From Kiritimatiellia bacterium (GTDB taxonomy: Bacteria > Verrucomicrobiota > Kiritimatiellia > RFP12 > UBA1067), in the NCBI GenBank assembly GCA_017406465.1, contig JAFQYM010000060.1:1-39402 (forward strand): a stretch of 39,402 nucleotides of DNA, given 5' to 3'. Shown here piece by piece: positions 6,684 to 14,044 of this stretch. A program made the position numbers and the translations under genes. Numbering within the stretch: the first letter of the stretch is position 1; the number at the start of each line of letters is the position of its first letter. Under the pieces are notes generated by a model. It made no database searches, had not been told where the DNA came from, and saw only the letters and a list, made by a program, of their open reading frames with translations.

Positions 6684-6965
6684 TCACTTGCCGACAAAAA
6701 AGCCCTGCTTGGACATGCGCGCCCATTTGGCATACATAGACATATAATGCTTCTTGATGTAGCGTTGTATGCCGACTTGCTCTTTTCTGGAGAGATCGCC
6801 CCTTCGTTTCATTACGGAACTTCCGTCGGCCTTGACGAAGAACTTTGCAGACGAGTCCTCCGACATCTCCTCATCCCCCGCATGGACATGCATGGCCTCG
6901 ACTATGCAATGCGAAGTGAAATAGAGGTAATGATTGAAGACCTTATAGTCAGAATACTTGGGCAT
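6684..6965 (-). CDS. Small protein, possibly DUF4160-like (third gene of module)
   Basis: 93 residues. The core (YLYFTSHCIVEAMHVHAGDE, then KFFVKADGSS, then a basic helical tail ending near W81) resembles DUF4160 proteins. These carry an HxH motif early on, seen here as HVHA, and are commonly found in toxin-antitoxin-like gene pairs. It starts one base after the upstream stop, so it is the third gene of an operon with 7184-7462 and 6967-7191. The similarity is by eye only and the assignment is tentative. Confidence 0.6.
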   Translation of the reverse strand: MPKYSDYKVFNHYLYFTSHCIVEAMHVHAGDEEMSEDSSAKFFVKADGSSVMKRRGDLSRKEQVGIQRYIKKHYMSMYAKWARMSKQGFFVGK

Positions 6966-6966
6966 A

Positions 6967-7191
6967 TCACGCAGCGAGGAATTCCATGTTCTCTGTCAGG
7001 TTGCGGACGGCAATCGCTTCCTCGATTTCGTCCATGCTCGATTCAAGCACCTTGAACTTGCCCGACACGACAACGACATTCCCAGAATTGAGATTGACAA
7101 TCTTGTAGCCCAGCTCATGCCTCGATACGGCAAATCCGTCGACAACCATATCCGCCGCATCGGCAATGGCCTTGGCTTTTTTCTTAGGCAT
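6967..7191 (-). CDS. Small hypothetical protein (second gene of module)
   Basis: 74 residues, soluble. It has an alanine-rich N-terminal helix (AKAIADAADMVVDGF), a short beta region (YKIVNLNSGNVVVVSGKFKV) and an acidic helix with SSMDEIEEAIAV. It overlaps the first gene by 8 bases and is followed at once by the third. Size and context suggest an antitoxin-like or accessory component, but no known domain is recognised. Confidence 0.6.
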   Translation of the reverse strand: MPKKKAKAIADAADMVVDGFAVSRHELGYKIVNLNSGNVVVVSGKFKVLESSMDEIEEAIAVRNLTENMEFLAA

Positions 7192-7462
7192 AAGACACCT
7201 CCACCTTCTTAACTGACTTAAGAAACCTTTTGGGGTCTATCATTAGATTTCGAAGCACTGGGCGCAAATCAATATAATCCTCTTCCGCGCCAGCGCCATA
7301 ATCGGCCTCAACCTCCATATAGCCGTCATGCCATTTCGTAACACGCAAATACCGGCGCAAACTGTAGGGCGCAGCGAAACGAATGGACTTCCCGCCATAT
7401 GAAAATATGGTGTAGTCCGCCTTGCTGCTCAACCGAGCTACGCTATCCGTTTTCGCTTTCAT
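7184..7462 (-). CDS. Small hypothetical protein (first gene of module)
   Basis: 92 residues from the ATG at 7462, which lies 8 bases after TGGTAAAAT. Two earlier in-frame ATGs overlap or abut that -10 box and so are less likely. The C-terminal half (EEDYIDLRPVLRNLMIDPKR, then FLKSVKKVEV) has the look of small proteins encoded next to DUF4160 genes in toxin-antitoxin-like cassettes. That link is from memory of the pattern, not a search. It leads a three-gene operon closed by the hairpin at 6658-6682. Confidence 0.6.
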   Translation of the reverse strand: MKAKTDSVARLSSKADYTIFSYGGKSIRFAAPYSLRRYLRVTKWHDGYMEVEADYGAGAEEDYIDLRPVLRNLMIDPKRFLKSVKKVEVSYA

Positions 7463-7470
7463 CTGCATGT

Positions 7471-7479
7471 ATTTTACCA
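7471..7479 (-). promoter_or_regulatory. Extended -10 promoter (TGGTAAAAT) of the three-gene module
   Basis: TGGTAAAAT ends 8 bases before the ATG at 7462. It is one mismatch from the TGGTATAAT form used elsewhere in the window. Confidence 0.55.
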
Positions 7480-7517
7480 TAATTTCGTGGTCGCGTGTTG
7501 AGCAGAAGATCCACGAG

Positions 7518-7551
7518 CGCGCAAACAGGCCTTTTACAACGGTTTCGTGGG
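7518..7551 (-). repeat. Array 3'-end repeat, copy F (overlaps a gene end)
   Basis: Plus-strand core CGCGCAAACAGGCCTTTTAC, continuing to GTTTCGTGGG. The stop codon and last codons of the gene at 7534 lie inside it, giving the C-terminus PTKPL. Confidence 0.85.
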
Positions 7552-8238
7552 TTCTGTCGCCAACTGCCCTTGATAGCGCAAAGCGATGTAGTGTCGAATG
7601 TCACTTGCATAGGGCAAAGGCCTTGGCATCCATTCGAACTCGCAGTAGTAGATTGTTTCATCCAAAGGCGAACATTTCACGTAATATCCAGACTCGTCTT
7701 CGTGGGCTATCATACAATACCAATCTTCTGACTTCCCCTTTGAAATCAAGACGCCATTCCGAAGATCATGACTCACAAAGACATTCTTCTTCCCAATCCG
7801 AATCGAATTATATCGGCTCGCTAGTGATCGAACCATCGGCGCAACCTCCACCTTGATCGCGGACGTCCGGCGACGCCGCTTCCCGTATTTCTCGACAATC
7901 TCGTCAACCGCCTGAAGAGATTCGTCCTCCAACCCGAAGTCGACTCCCCTTGCCAACCATGATTGGGACTCCCTCTCCCTCAAAATGCGCCGTGCCAAAA
8001 ACAAACTCACACAAATCACGACAAGGACCGATAGCAAAGCAAAGCCCAACTCCGAGTGGCCCCAACACATCATTACAATTAAACCCACACCGCACAACAG
8101 CGATGCCGGAATCGCGAGAAAACTGACGAGAGCCAGCAAAAACAAGATAAACTCACCGACATCACGCCAGCGCGATCTATTCTTCCTTATCTTCCGCCTT
8201 GTTTTATGAGAAATATTGTTCGTACTGAAAGTACTCAT
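7534..8238 (-). CDS. Two-helix membrane protein of unknown function
   Basis: 234 residues. A strongly basic N-terminus (KTRRKIRKNRSRWR) precedes two membrane helices (about 28-55 and 61-82) with few residues between, so both ends are probably cytoplasmic. The soluble part contains a basic patch (KYGKRRRR) and a beta-rich C-terminal domain with KKNVFVSHDLRNGVLISKGK. The final PTKPL is encoded by repeat copy F. A ribosome site (AAGGA) lies about 12 bases before ATG. No -10 box was seen in the short gap upstream, which holds a 9-mer tandem repeat. Not recognised. Confidence 0.65.
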   Translation of the reverse strand: MSTFSTNNISHKTRRKIRKNRSRWRDVGEFILFLLALVSFLAIPASLLCGVGLIVMMCWGHSELGFALLSVLVVICVSLFLARRILRERESQSWLARGVDFGLEDESLQAVDEIVEKYGKRRRRTSAIKVEVAPMVRSLASRYNSIRIGKKNVFVSHDLRNGVLISKGKSEDWYCMIAHEDESGYYVKCSPLDETIYYCEFEWMPRPLPYASDIRHYIALRYQGQLATEPTKPL

Positions 8239-8250
8239 AGCGACGGATCC

Positions 8251-8280
8251 TTAATCCTGTGAATCCTGTTAATCCTGTCT
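8251..8280. repeat. Tandem AATCCTGT nonamer repeat
   Basis: AATCCTGT occurs three times with a period of 9-10 bases, followed on the plus strand by a run of six A. On the minus strand it reads as ACAGGATT units. Very similar ACAGGATTAACAGGATT repeats are scattered in unrelated bacterial genomes (recollection, not checked). It lies between the DUF4143 gene and the membrane-protein gene at 8238. Confidence 0.75.
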
Positions 8281-8302
8281 AAAAAACCTTCCCGCGACGA
8301 CC

Positions 8303-8321
8303 CGCGCAAATGACTTTCGCG
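8303..8321 (-). repeat. Miniature copy of the array repeat
   Basis: CGCG-c-AAA pairs with TTTCGCG across a 4-base loop, keeping the bulged C of the full repeats but lacking their central 15-17 bases. It lies 7 bases beyond the stop of the DUF4143 gene at 8329, the position held by full copies after other genes. Confidence 0.5.
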
Positions 8322-8328
8322 TATTCTT

Positions 8329-9555
8329 CTACAATGCTCCGATAGGTATCAAGGCCGTGTTGGCATCAAGCGCACCAAGAGACGTGGAAACGAGCACTAC
8401 GGCACCAATGGCATTGATGCCTGGCGTCGCTTTGCGGAACACATCCATGTTGCGGTTTATGTCCTTGGCCTTGACGGATGACGCGCGCTTGATTTCGACA
8501 GGATAGAGTCTTCCGCCATCTTCAATCAAAAGGTCGATTTCATGCTTCTCGGCATCCCTGAAGAACCAGAACTTTGCGTCGCTCCCGCTGTACCAATGGC
8601 TCTTCATAATCTCCATTACAACATAAGTTTCCAGCAATGCACCGCTCAAAGGCGAATCTATTGCGGCCTTCGCGGTCGTGATGCCGAGAAGGTGCGAACA
8701 TAGCCCCGTGTCCGTAAAATAGAGCTTGGGGGTTTTGACGGCGCGCTTTATGAGATTGCCGTAATAGGGATGCAGTATGTACACGACCCCGGATGTTTCA
8801 AGCATTGAAAGCCAAGTGCGAGCAGTCGGGACGCTAATCGCGGCGTCACGCGCAAGGTCTGCATAATTGAGCAACTGTCCAGTCCTCGCGGCGCACACCC
8901 GCATAAAAGTCTGGAATTGTGCGATGTTGGCCACGTCGACCATCTCGCGGATGTCCCGTTCAATGTATGTTTCTATGTACGAGGAGAAATAGCGCCGGAC
9001 ATTTATATTCGGCACGGCATGGCATTCGGGATATCCGCCTTTGACGACAGCCTCATACACCGTATGAATATCCCAACCACCCGCATTGCCAAACCGATTG
9101 ACGTCAAGCGACGGCAAGAACGGAGCAGAAAGTGGCCGCCCCTCTATCTCTGCCTTGGAAAGCCCCGCGAGCCGCAGAATTCCAACTCGCCCGGCAAGGC
9201 TCTCTTTCGCACCCTTCATCATCTTGAACTGCTGCGATCCGGTCATAAGATACTGCCCACGAGCATCCGATGCATCCAACCGCATCTTCAAGGCGCTGAA
9301 TAGTTCCGGAGCAGATTGAATTTCGTCGATGACGAGTGGCGCCGGATGCAGATCCAAAAACAATTTCGGATCGTTTCGCGCCTGCACAAGAAGCGCTTCA
9401 TCGTCGAGCGACACTGTTTCGTATCCACCGAGTTTTGCCGCCAAGCGCTTCAGCAACCATGTCTTGCCAACTTGACGCGGCCCGCATACAGCCATTGCGC
9501 GAAATGTCGTAGCGACTTCTTCCGCCGTTTTGATGATATGCCTTTCAAATTCCAT
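8329..9555 (-). CDS. AAA ATPase with DUF4143 (AAA_14) domain
   Basis: 408 residues, the usual length of the family. Walker A is GPRQVGKT (25-32) and Walker B is PLVIDEIQ (about 72-79); a sensor-like TGSQQF follows near 105. The C-terminal DUF4143 half is a restriction-endonuclease-like fold that includes the EIDLLIEDGGRLYPVEIK motif. Such proteins are abundant, horizontally mobile and of unclear role. Suggestions include nucleic-acid processing and defence. The ribosome site is AAGAGG, and a perfectly spaced promoter with overlapping direct repeats lies upstream, which suggests repression. The miniature repeat follows the stop. Confidence 0.9.
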   Translation of the reverse strand: MEFERHIIKTAEEVATTFRAMAVCGPRQVGKTWLLKRLAAKLGGYETVSLDDEALLVQARNDPKLFLDLHPAPLVIDEIQSAPELFSALKMRLDASDARGQYLMTGSQQFKMMKGAKESLAGRVGILRLAGLSKAEIEGRPLSAPFLPSLDVNRFGNAGGWDIHTVYEAVVKGGYPECHAVPNINVRRYFSSYIETYIERDIREMVDVANIAQFQTFMRVCAARTGQLLNYADLARDAAISVPTARTWLSMLETSGVVYILHPYYGNLIKRAVKTPKLYFTDTGLCSHLLGITTAKAAIDSPLSGALLETYVVMEIMKSHWYSGSDAKFWFFRDAEKHEIDLLIEDGGRLYPVEIKRASSVKAKDINRNMDVFRKATPGINAIGAVVLVSTSLGALDANTALIPIGAL

Positions 9556-9588
9556 GATGTTCGCCTCTTAAATTGGAAGTTGGCGCAT

Positions 9589-9617
9589 ATCATATCAGAT
9601 AATCGTAAAATCGTCAA
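9589..9617 (-). promoter_or_regulatory. Sigma-70 promoter of the DUF4143 gene
   Basis: TTGACG (9617-9612) and TATGAT (9594-9589) are separated by exactly 17 bases on the minus strand. The start codon is 34 bases downstream. Confidence 0.75.
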
Positions 9618-9635
9618 TCGGATAATCGTAAAATC
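9598..9635. promoter_or_regulatory. Direct-repeat operator candidate
   Basis: The 15-mer GATAATCGTAAAATC occurs at 9598-9612 and again at 9621-9635, 23 bases apart. It covers the spacer and -35 region of the promoter, and a partial ATAAAATCG follows at 9651. Same-face binding by a repressor or by the gene's own product is inferred. Confidence 0.55.
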
Positions 9636-9675
9636 ATATCTCTGAAATTCATAAAATCGTCGTCCTGACGACATC

Positions 9676-9710
9676 CGCGCAAACAGGCCTTTTACAACGG
9701 TTTCGTGGGG
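9676..9710 (-). repeat. Array 3'-end repeat, copy G (overlaps a gene end)
   Basis: Plus-strand core CGCGCAAACAGGCCTTTTAC, continuing to GTTTCGTGGGG. It encodes the last residues (PTKPL) and stop of the gene at 9692. This is the rightmost copy in the window. Confidence 0.85.
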
Positions 9711-10276
9711 CCCACATGTTTTTTCAGGGCCTCGCCCTTAAGGAAGAGGACGCGCGGGAATATCGGCGCTCCGCTCTGCGCGGCACCATCCTGCGCCGTC
9801 ATGACTGGGGAGAACGGATACACGCAGGCCAGCCGACGCGAGCAGCCCGCGAACGCATTGGACGCGACAAGCACCGACGTCGCCTCGTGGAGGACGATAT
9901 CAGTGAGGTTCGTAGCGCCGGCAAAGGCGCGGCTCTCGATGCGGCGGACGTGACCCTCGAAGCTGACGACGCGAAGATCTGTCGAGTTCTCGAACGCCTG
10001 CGCGGGAACGAGGCGCACGCTCGAGTCGACGTCGAGGCGGCGGATGCTCGCGAGCGAGCCGAGCGGGACGCTCCCTGCAGGAACGGCATTTGTCGCAAAG
10101 GCACGCGCAACGCCCTCCCCAGTCTTCACGAGAACGGGGCGAGCCCCCTCTTCCGCCGCCACAGAAAACACCACCGGCTGCACGATGGGTTTCGCGAGAA
10201 GACGGACGGAATACCAGTCCGCCGACCGCAGCGCAAGCGGACCAACCAGCACAAGCAGCAACGCCAATGTTCTCAT
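9692..10276 (-). CDS. Secreted BspA-like leucine-rich protein
   Basis: 194 residues from the ATG at 10276, chosen because it follows a -10 box by 6 bases and begins a good signal peptide (MRTLALLLVLVGPLALRSA). The body has BspA-type (LRR_5) units: IRRLDVDSSVRLVPAQAF, LRVVSFEGHVRRIESRAFAG, and LTDIVLHEATSVLVASNAF. These repeats occur in surface or secreted proteins of gut and oral bacteria and mediate binding. The protein is short for the family. Its C-terminus PTKPL is supplied by repeat copy G. It lies just downstream of priA (41-base gap) but has its own promoter. Confidence 0.75.
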   Translation of the reverse strand: MRTLALLLVLVGPLALRSADWYSVRLLAKPIVQPVVFSVAAEEGARPVLVKTGEGVARAFATNAVPAGSVPLGSLASIRRLDVDSSVRLVPAQAFENSTDLRVVSFEGHVRRIESRAFAGATNLTDIVLHEATSVLVASNAFAGCSRRLACVYPFSPVMTAQDGAAQSGAPIFPRVLFLKGEALKKHVGPTKPL

Positions 10277-10282
10277 GCCGAT

Positions 10283-10291
10283 ATTATACCA
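10283..10291 (-). promoter_or_regulatory. Extended -10 promoter (TGGTATAAT), leaderless type
   Basis: TGGTATAAT ends 6 bases before the ATG at 10276. Confidence 0.7.
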
Positions 10292-10316
10292 CAAACCCAT
10301 TAACGCGAAGCGCTGC

Positions 10317-12575
10317 TCAAATGAGGCAGAAGGCGTCGACGTCGATTGCTGCGCGGAGAGCAGCGGGCGGCGGGCGCTGGGCGAGAAGCCACCGCCACGC
10401 CTTGACAATCGTCGAGACCGAGGGTGCGCGAACGACGACCTGCCAGCGATACCACCCGTCCGCCTTCTCAAGCGCGCTCGGCACCGCCTCGGACACCGTA
10501 AGCCCCTTCACCTTCATAAGCGACTTCGCATACATGTCGGCCCACGACGAAACAAGTTTCAAGTCCTTCGAGCGCAAGTTGACCGCCGCAAGATGGCAGA
10601 ACGGCGGGAAGAAACACTCCTCACGAACCGAAAGTTCCTCTTTCGCAAACGCGGCGAAATCGCCGCGCGCCGCAGCGACAATCGCAGGCGCCGAAGGATC
10701 GTACGACTGAATGATCACCTCGCCCGGAAGCTCCGCCCTTCCCGCGCGTCCCGACACCTGCGCGAGCAGCTGGAACGTCCGTTCCGCCGCGCGGAAGTCG
10801 GGCATGTTGAGCGAGCTGTCGGCATTGAGTACGCCGACGAGCGTGACATTCGGGAAGTCGAGCCCCTTCGCAATCATCTGCGTGCCGAGAAGGACGTCCG
10901 CCTCGCCGCGCCTGAACGCGGAGAGGATGTCGTCGTGCGAATTCTTGCGCGACGTAGAGTCTGCGTCCATGCGGAGAATCTTCGCATTTGGGAAGCACTT
11001 CGCGAGCGCCGCCTCCGCGCGCTGGGTGCCGATGCCCTTGTATTGGAGCGCCGGCGCGCCGCACACGGGGCAGACCTTCGGGGTGGGAATCCACCCGCCG
11101 CAGATATGGCAGCGACAGCAGTCGTCGGCGCGGTGGTACGTATAGGGAAGCGAACATTCCGGGCAGTCGACCGTCGCGCCGCAGACGGCGCATGTCACGC
11201 TGCGCGAATAGCCGCGTCGGTTCAGGAAGAGGATGGTCTGCTCGTGGCGGTCAAGCCGGAGCTTCACGGCGTCGAGAAGCTCCCGGGAGAAGATCGCGCC
11301 AGAGGAATCGCCGCGCTGAGGCGCGGACATGTCGACGAGCCGGACCGCGGGAAGCGTCCCCGCCCCGGCGCGGCACTTCATCTCGGCGAGTTCGTACTTG
11401 CCGAGCGAGACGTTGTGCCACGTCTCGAGCGACGGGGTCGCAGAGCCGAGCACGACGCGCGCGCCCTCGATCTTTCCACGCAGAACCGCCGCGTCGCGCG
11501 CGTTGTAGCGCGGGTTGTCGTCCTGCTTGTAGCTCGAATCGTGCTCCTCGTCCACGACTATGAGCCCAAGGTCGCGGACAGGCGCGAAGACGGCGCTTCG
11601 GGGCCCCACTACGACGCGAGCCGCGCCCGAGCGTATCCTGTGCCACTCGTCGTAGCGCTCGCCGTTGGAAAGCGCAGAGTGCAGGACCGCCACCTTGTCG
11701 CCGAAGCGCGACGCGAACCTGCGGACGGTCTGGGGCGTGAGGGAAATCTCGGGGACCATCACAATCGCGCCGCGGTCAGACTCAAGCTCCTTCGCAATCG
11801 CCTGTAGATACACCTCGGTCTTGCCCGACCCGGTGACGCCGAAGAGAAGGACCGGCTTCGTCGCGGCAGATATGACACCGAGCGCCGCCGTCTGCTCGTC
11901 GTTCAGCGGGAGCGGCTTCGTCGGAAGTATGCGCCGCATGTTGCCAAGCGGATCGCGGCGCTTTTGCCGCGGAGCGATGGTGACGAGGCCGAGCCGCCCG
12001 AGCTCCTTGAGAGACGCAGGAGTCGTCTTGAGCTCTCGGCAGAGCTGCTGCATCCAGCCGCCGCCGAGGCGGACGATCTGGTCATAGAGCCACTGGCGGC
12101 GAGCCGTCATTGGAACAGCCATAGGCGCGAGGGCAGGAGAAATGAAGTAGAGTTCCTTCGCCCGCGCATTGGGTTTCACGACTGCGGCGGGAACGGCGGC
12201 CTTCAAGACAGATTCGACAGGCGCGGCGGTATAGGCGGCGAGAGAGCGCACAAGCTCAAGGAGCCGCGTCGAGAAAAACGGCTCCTCGTCAACAATAGCG
12301 TCAATCGGCTTTAGAGAGTAGGGTCGTTTAGGGTCTTTTAGGGACAGATTAGAGTCTCTCGAAGTCGCGCGAGAGTCTTCATCCGTCCCGTCTGTCCCGG
12401 TGGTCTCGGTAGTCCCGTTACCTCTCTCCAACTCCATTACAAAGCCACGCGCGGTGCGGTGGCCAAACGGAACGGAAAGAAGCTGGCCGACGGCCAGCTT
12501 CTTCTCAAGCTCTTTCGGCACTTCGTAAGTGAAGAGCCGGTCGAGCGCCAGGTCGATGGCGACTCTTGCGAACAA
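10317..12575 (-). CDS. priA: Primosomal protein N' (replication restart helicase PriA)
   Basis: 752 residues. PriA reloads the replicative helicase at stalled forks. The N-terminal 3'-DNA-binding domain (ARVAIDLALDRLFTYEVP) leads to a superfamily 2 helicase with Walker A GVTGSGKT (246-253) and DEEH box (342-345). The aromatic-rich KQDDNPRYNARD follows, and motif GSATPSLE is near 377. A cysteine-rich zinc-binding insert (about 462-505, pattern CxxC...CxxC...CxxC...CxxC) comes next, then helicase motifs V-VI (LLGTQMIAKGLDFP, VSGRAGR). It starts with TTG, the only start that keeps the N-terminal domain. Residues 51-88 are a low-complexity insert encoded by microsatellite-like repeats. Confidence 0.95.
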   Translation of the reverse strand: MFARVAIDLALDRLFTYEVPKELEKKLAVGQLLSVPFGHRTARGFVMELERGNGTTETTGTDGTDEDSRATSRDSNLSLKDPKRPYSLKPIDAIVDEEPFFSTRLLELVRSLAAYTAAPVESVLKAAVPAAVVKPNARAKELYFISPALAPMAVPMTARRQWLYDQIVRLGGGWMQQLCRELKTTPASLKELGRLGLVTIAPRQKRRDPLGNMRRILPTKPLPLNDEQTAALGVISAATKPVLLFGVTGSGKTEVYLQAIAKELESDRGAIVMVPEISLTPQTVRRFASRFGDKVAVLHSALSNGERYDEWHRIRSGAARVVVGPRSAVFAPVRDLGLIVVDEEHDSSYKQDDNPRYNARDAAVLRGKIEGARVVLGSATPSLETWHNVSLGKYELAEMKCRAGAGTLPAVRLVDMSAPQRGDSSGAIFSRELLDAVKLRLDRHEQTILFLNRRGYSRSVTCAVCGATVDCPECSLPYTYHRADDCCRCHICGGWIPTPKVCPVCGAPALQYKGIGTQRAEAALAKCFPNAKILRMDADSTSRKNSHDDILSAFRRGEADVLLGTQMIAKGLDFPNVTLVGVLNADSSLNMPDFRAAERTFQLLAQVSGRAGRAELPGEVIIQSYDPSAPAIVAAARGDFAAFAKEELSVREECFFPPFCHLAAVNLRSKDLKLVSSWADMYAKSLMKVKGLTVSEAVPSALEKADGWYRWQVVVRAPSVSTIVKAWRWLLAQRPPPAALRAAIDVDAFCLI
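12321..12425. repeat. Microsatellite-like repeats inside priA
   Basis: On the plus strand GTCCC/GTCTC-type nonamers recur four times with period 9 (about 12384-12419). A second set, TTTAGGG, recurs three times with period 9-10 (about 12322-12350). Both stay in frame and encode an insert rich in Gly, Thr, Asp, Ser and Lys. Confidence 0.7.
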
Positions 12576-12587
12576 AAGACGACCTAA

Positions 12588-13325
12588 CTATCTCGACTTC
12601 GAAGGCGTGAGGTAGTCGATCTTCGCGCCGTCAGCGAACGTGACGGTCTGCTTGTCGTAGATGTCGTACAGCGTCTGGTAGCGGCCCTTGTAGACGCTCG
12701 CCGCACCGCCCTTGTGGATGATGACGGTCGCCTTGCTGCCGAACGGCTGCGGGAAGTTGCTGTCGGACTTGATCAGCGTCGTGCTGCTCTTGGTTTCCGT
12801 GTTGCCCGACTTTGCAAACGTGTCAGTCATCAAGTTGCGCGAGACAAGAACCGGAACGACATCCGGCATGTCATCGGTGAGACCGGTGACGATCTTCCAG
12901 GCGATGCTGCCCTTGAGAGAGGAACCGCCGCTGTAGGCGCTGACGCCCGCGCCGGAGAGGAACTTGATGTCAACGTCGACATAGGGCTGCCAGTCGGTCG
13001 AGCCATATCGCCTCATGTCGAACAGCTCGTCGAAATAGTCGTCGGCGCTGGATTCGAATGTCTTGAAGGCAATGTCGTCGCCTTCGCCCTCTTCGACGGT
13101 GTCGCTGCTCTTAGGCCAGACATTTGCGCGGCCATGGCTCTCGCGGTCGACATTCGCCTGCGTGATGCCGATGAAGAGGTTGCGGCCGTGCATGGCGAGC
13201 GCATTCGACTGCGCGGTGAGCATTGCGGTCGTAATCGCCGGGTAGAGTGCGCTCATGAGAATGCCGAGAATGCCGATAACGACGAGCAGCTCGACAAGTG
13301 TAAAGCCTTTGCTTGTGTTTTTCAT
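12588..13325 (-). CDS. Type II secretion / type IV pilin-like pseudopilin
   Basis: 245 residues. The N-terminus NTSKGFTLVELLVVIGILGIL is the classic class III prepilin signal: a short basic leader, a prepilin peptidase cut after Gly with Phe at +1, Glu at +5 and a hydrophobic helix of about 20 residues. The rest is a soluble globular domain resembling the long 'prepilin-type N-terminal cleavage/methylation' proteins that PVC bacteria encode in large numbers. No other pilus or secretion gene is nearby, so it may be a stand-alone surface pseudopilin. The ribosome site is AAAGG. Confidence 0.85.
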   Translation of the reverse strand: MKNTSKGFTLVELLVVIGILGILMSALYPAITTAMLTAQSNALAMHGRNLFIGITQANVDRESHGRANVWPKSSDTVEEGEGDDIAFKTFESSADDYFDELFDMRRYGSTDWQPYVDVDIKFLSGAGVSAYSGGSSLKGSIAWKIVTGLTDDMPDVVPVLVSRNLMTDTFAKSGNTETKSSTTLIKSDSNFPQPFGSKATVIIHKGGAASVYKGRYQTLYDIYDKQTVTFADGAKIDYLTPSKSR

Positions 13326-13363
13326 TGTTTTTGCCTTTCAGTATTATTCCGTGGTGTGGTAAT

Positions 13364-13372
13364 ATTATCTCA
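13364..13372 (-). promoter_or_regulatory. Possible extended -10 promoter of the pseudopilin gene
   Basis: TGAGATAAT lies about 39 bases before the ATG at 13325 and overlaps the stop codon of pgsA. It is one base off the TATAAT form. Confidence 0.45.
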
Positions 13373-14044
13373 CAAATTCTCTTTTCTTTCAAGTGCCCTC
13401 TTAAGGTAGGGCATGTAGGACCTCGTGTAGGTGACGAGACTCACGAAAGTCAGCACCGCAAGGAACGCCTCTACAAACAGCACGCTCGCCGGCCATATCA
13501 CGTTCACTAAGGCGTTGTCGGCGCGAAACGGCCCGAACCAGCGGAAGCAAAGGTAGGCGTATATCCAGCCCGCGCCAGGGAAGGAGAGAGCCGTGCGCAC
13601 CTTGCCAAGCCACATCGCGCCGACATCGGCCCCGTACATCGTGCCGACGGACCTGAGGAACGTGACCCACGTGTCGCGCAGAAGATAGAGGACGGTCAGC
13701 CCGAGGAGCGAAAGCGTCTGCAGCTCCCCCGCGCCGGAGTGAGAAGAATGCCAGACGAGAACGGGAAACGCAACAAGGTAGAACACCTTGTCCATCAGCG
13801 GGTCGGCCATCTTGCCAAGGGTCGAGACGACGTTCCAGCGACGCGCGAGCAGTCCGTCCCACAAGTCTGTAAGCCCTGAGAGAAGCATTCCGAGCGATGC
13901 GAGGACGGCAAGCGTCACACTGGGCGCGTGGCGCCCCCCACAAGCGGCGTCGAGCTCCTGCCAGACGGCGAAGACAGCCCAGAGGAAGATCAGCGGAACG
14001 CGCGCAAACGTGAGCGCGTTCACGAAAAGGGCCTTTTTGCTCAC
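13370..14044 (-). CDS. pgsA: CDP-alcohol phosphatidyltransferase (PgsA-like)
   Basis: 224 residues. This integral membrane enzyme makes phosphatidylglycerol phosphate from CDP-diacylglycerol and glycerol-3-phosphate, or a related phospholipid head-group transfer. The full family signature is visible: D60-xx-D63-G64-xx-A67-R68-x8-G77-xxx-D81-xxx-D85, with Asp residues that bind metal and CDP. Several membrane helices flank it. The start is GTG, overlapping the stop of the zinc-ribbon gene (GTGA), so the two are translationally coupled. The exact substrate cannot be told from the motif. PgsA is the commonest in this size range. Confidence 0.85.
   Translation of the reverse strand: MSKKALFVNALTFARVPLIFLWAVFAVWQELDAACGGRHAPSVTLAVLASLGMLLSGLTDLWDGLLARRWNVVSTLGKMADPLMDKVFYLVAFPVLVWHSSHSGAGELQTLSLLGLTVLYLLRDTWVTFLRSVGTMYGADVGAMWLGKVRTALSFPGAGWIYAYLCFRWFGPFRADNALVNVIWPASVLFVEAFLAVLTFVSLVTYTRSYMPYLKRALERKENL

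Noticed and set aside
538..9710. Classical integron attC sites
   Set aside because: GTTRRRY-like heptamers occur near copies A and C only by apparent chance. The paired RYYYAAC and GTTRRRY ends are not consistent, and no integrase is seen. Kept only as an analogy.
10044..11807. Long plus-strand frame opposite priA
   Set aside because: Antisense shadow of a conserved helicase gene in GC-rich DNA. The product is charged and unstructured, with no start signal.
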